64,000 bases of DNA from Xanthomonas campestris pv. phormiicola. Its GTDB lineage: Bacteria > Pseudomonadota > Gammaproteobacteria > Xanthomonadales > Xanthomonadaceae. Both the position numbers and the translations under genes were made by a program. Of the stretch, positions 63,462 through 64,000 are shown piece after piece. Positions within the stretch are counted from its first letter, which is position 1, and each line of letters starts with the position of its first letter. Below the pieces are notes generated by a model that was not told where the DNA came from, made no database searches, and worked only from the letters and a program-made list of their open reading frames with translations. The stretch lies in contig CP102593.1 in NCBI GenBank assembly GCA_025666215.1, forward strand, positions 2,121,001 through 2,185,000, in the 5' to 3' direction.

Positions 63462-63908
63462 GTGAAAAGAACGCATATGTTTCGGCTGATCGCCACTCTG
63501 AGCGCCGTTGCGCTGCTGAGCGCCTGTGCCACCAGGCCGGCGCCTGATTTCCGCGGCAGGTGGAAGCCGGTCAACCGGTTCTCCGAGTCGACGATGGAGA
63601 TCCCGCTGTACTCCTCGTACGTGTACCAGGCGGTGCCCATGGACGGCACTCTGAAGACGATGCTCGAGCGCTGGGCCAAGGACTCGAACATGGAGCTGAC
63701 CTACAGCATCCAGTCCGACTACACGCTCTATGCGCCGGTAGCCAAGATCAACACCACCAGCATCCAGCAGGCGGTCGCCGAGCTCAGCGTGGTCTATGCG
63801 CAGGAAGGGGTCACTGTGTCCGCCGCAGGCAACCGCATTCTCGTGCAGCCGGCTTCCTCGCTGAGCGGGGGCGCGTCCGCACCGGCCGGCAACGGCAGCA
63901 CGAAGTGA
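63462..63908 (+). CDS. virB7: Type IV secretion lipoprotein VirB7 of the Xanthomonas type
   Basis: 148-residue outer-membrane lipoprotein of the core complex. Lipobox LLSAC with Cys22; a short N-terminal region (RPAPDFRGRWKPVNRF) that contacts VirB9 in this family; then an N0-like domain (about 55-125, MDGTLKTMLERWAKDSNMELTYSIQSDYTLYAPVAKINTTSIQQAVAEL) that distinguishes Xanthomonas VirB7 from the short Agrobacterium form. GTG start at 63462 with GAGG upstream; ATG at 63477 is an alternative. Confidence 0.9.
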   Translation: MKRTHMFRLIATLSAVALLSACATRPAPDFRGRWKPVNRFSESTMEIPLYSSYVYQAVPMDGTLKTMLERWAKDSNMELTYSIQSDYTLYAPVAKINTTSIQQAVAELSVVYAQEGVTVSAAGNRILVQPASSLSGGASAPAGNGSTK

Positions 63909-63970
63909 CGTTACTTCCGCAGGCCATCCGTGCGCCTGCGCAGCCACATTACGTAACCTGGTGAAGTCTG

Positions 63971-64000
63971 ATGTTCGGTAAAAAACCAGTTGAGAGCGAA
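63971..64000 (+). CDS. virB8: Start of virB8, truncated by the window edge
   Basis: Ten codons (MFGKKPVESE) beginning 62 bp after virB7 with GAAG upstream. The assignment rests on gene order in the Xanthomonas locus (virD4, virB7, virB8, virB9...) and a short polar N-terminus of the kind VirB8 has before its membrane helix. Confidence 0.6.
   Translation, partial: MFGKKPVESE

Overview
The window is one contiguous piece of a high-GC gammaproteobacterial chromosome, almost certainly a Xanthomonadaceae member and most likely Xanthomonas. The evidence is the Oar-like and other TonB-dependent receptors, the petABC-sspAB block, the start of a Xanthomonas-type bactericidal type IV secretion locus (virD4-virB7-virB8), and several Xanthomonas-style intergenic palindromes. 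The species cannot be settled by eye. I see no CRISPR array, prophage, rRNA or replication origin. Most of the window is chromosomal core with tight operons and 4-bp stop/start overlaps.

Layout. (1) 0.3-18 kb is a polyamine uptake and catabolism cluster with the gene order of the Pseudomonas spuABCDEFGH locus: puuD/spuA, puuA/spuB, spuC, two tandem substrate-binding lipoproteins, potG, potH, potI and a succinate-semialdehyde dehydrogenase. It is broken up by a large imperfect palindrome (2.5-3.3 kb), an IS3-family element sitting in a REP (7.36-8.61 kb), a complete tripartite drug pump (emrA, emrB, outer-membrane factor) and a 99-bp MITE in a REP. (2) 18-27 kb holds corA, a DUF4105/Lnb-like membrane protein, corC, ybeY, phoH and miaB on the minus strand. 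This is the miaB-ybeZ-ybeY-ybeX-lnt neighbourhood, but a DUF4105 gene occupies the place of lnt, and an ArsR/OsmC/ACT module separates phoH from miaB. (3) 27-34 kb holds a GST and a divergent WYL regulator around a perfect inverted repeat, a lytic transglycosylase, the cytochrome bc1 operon (with a 50-codon overlapping ORF between petB and petC), sspA and sspB. (4) 34-42 kb holds DUF3301 and DUF2272 proteins, nadC-trm112, purEK, a divergent Fe/Mn superoxide dismutase, grxD, a short-chain dehydrogenase and marC. (5) 42-48.4 kb holds two large TonB-dependent receptors, each closed by a strong terminator. (6) 48.5-58.6 kb holds ppnN, an AlgZ/FimS-like histidine kinase, the fimU-pilV-pilW-pilX-pilY1-pilE minor pilin operon, tRNA-Asn and a lone FimT-like pseudopilin. 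(7) 58.7-64 kb holds uvrB, tRNA-Val, a small orphan gene, virD4, a long leader, virB7 and the first codons of virB8.

How it works together. The first cluster imports putrescine/spermidine, modifies it by gamma-glutamylation or transamination, and feeds carbon through succinate. PuuB/PuuC-type enzymes are not in the window. The pilin operon, with an AlgZ-like kinase divergent to it and an AlgR-box-like site in the gap, resembles the FimS/AlgR control of fimU-pilE in Pseudomonas. The most unusual signals are: REPs acting as landing sites for three separate insertions, two of them by one 99-bp MITE at the same base of the REP; the Lnb-like protein in the lnt position; and a superoxide dismutase that keeps its metal ligands but has lost three second-sphere residues.
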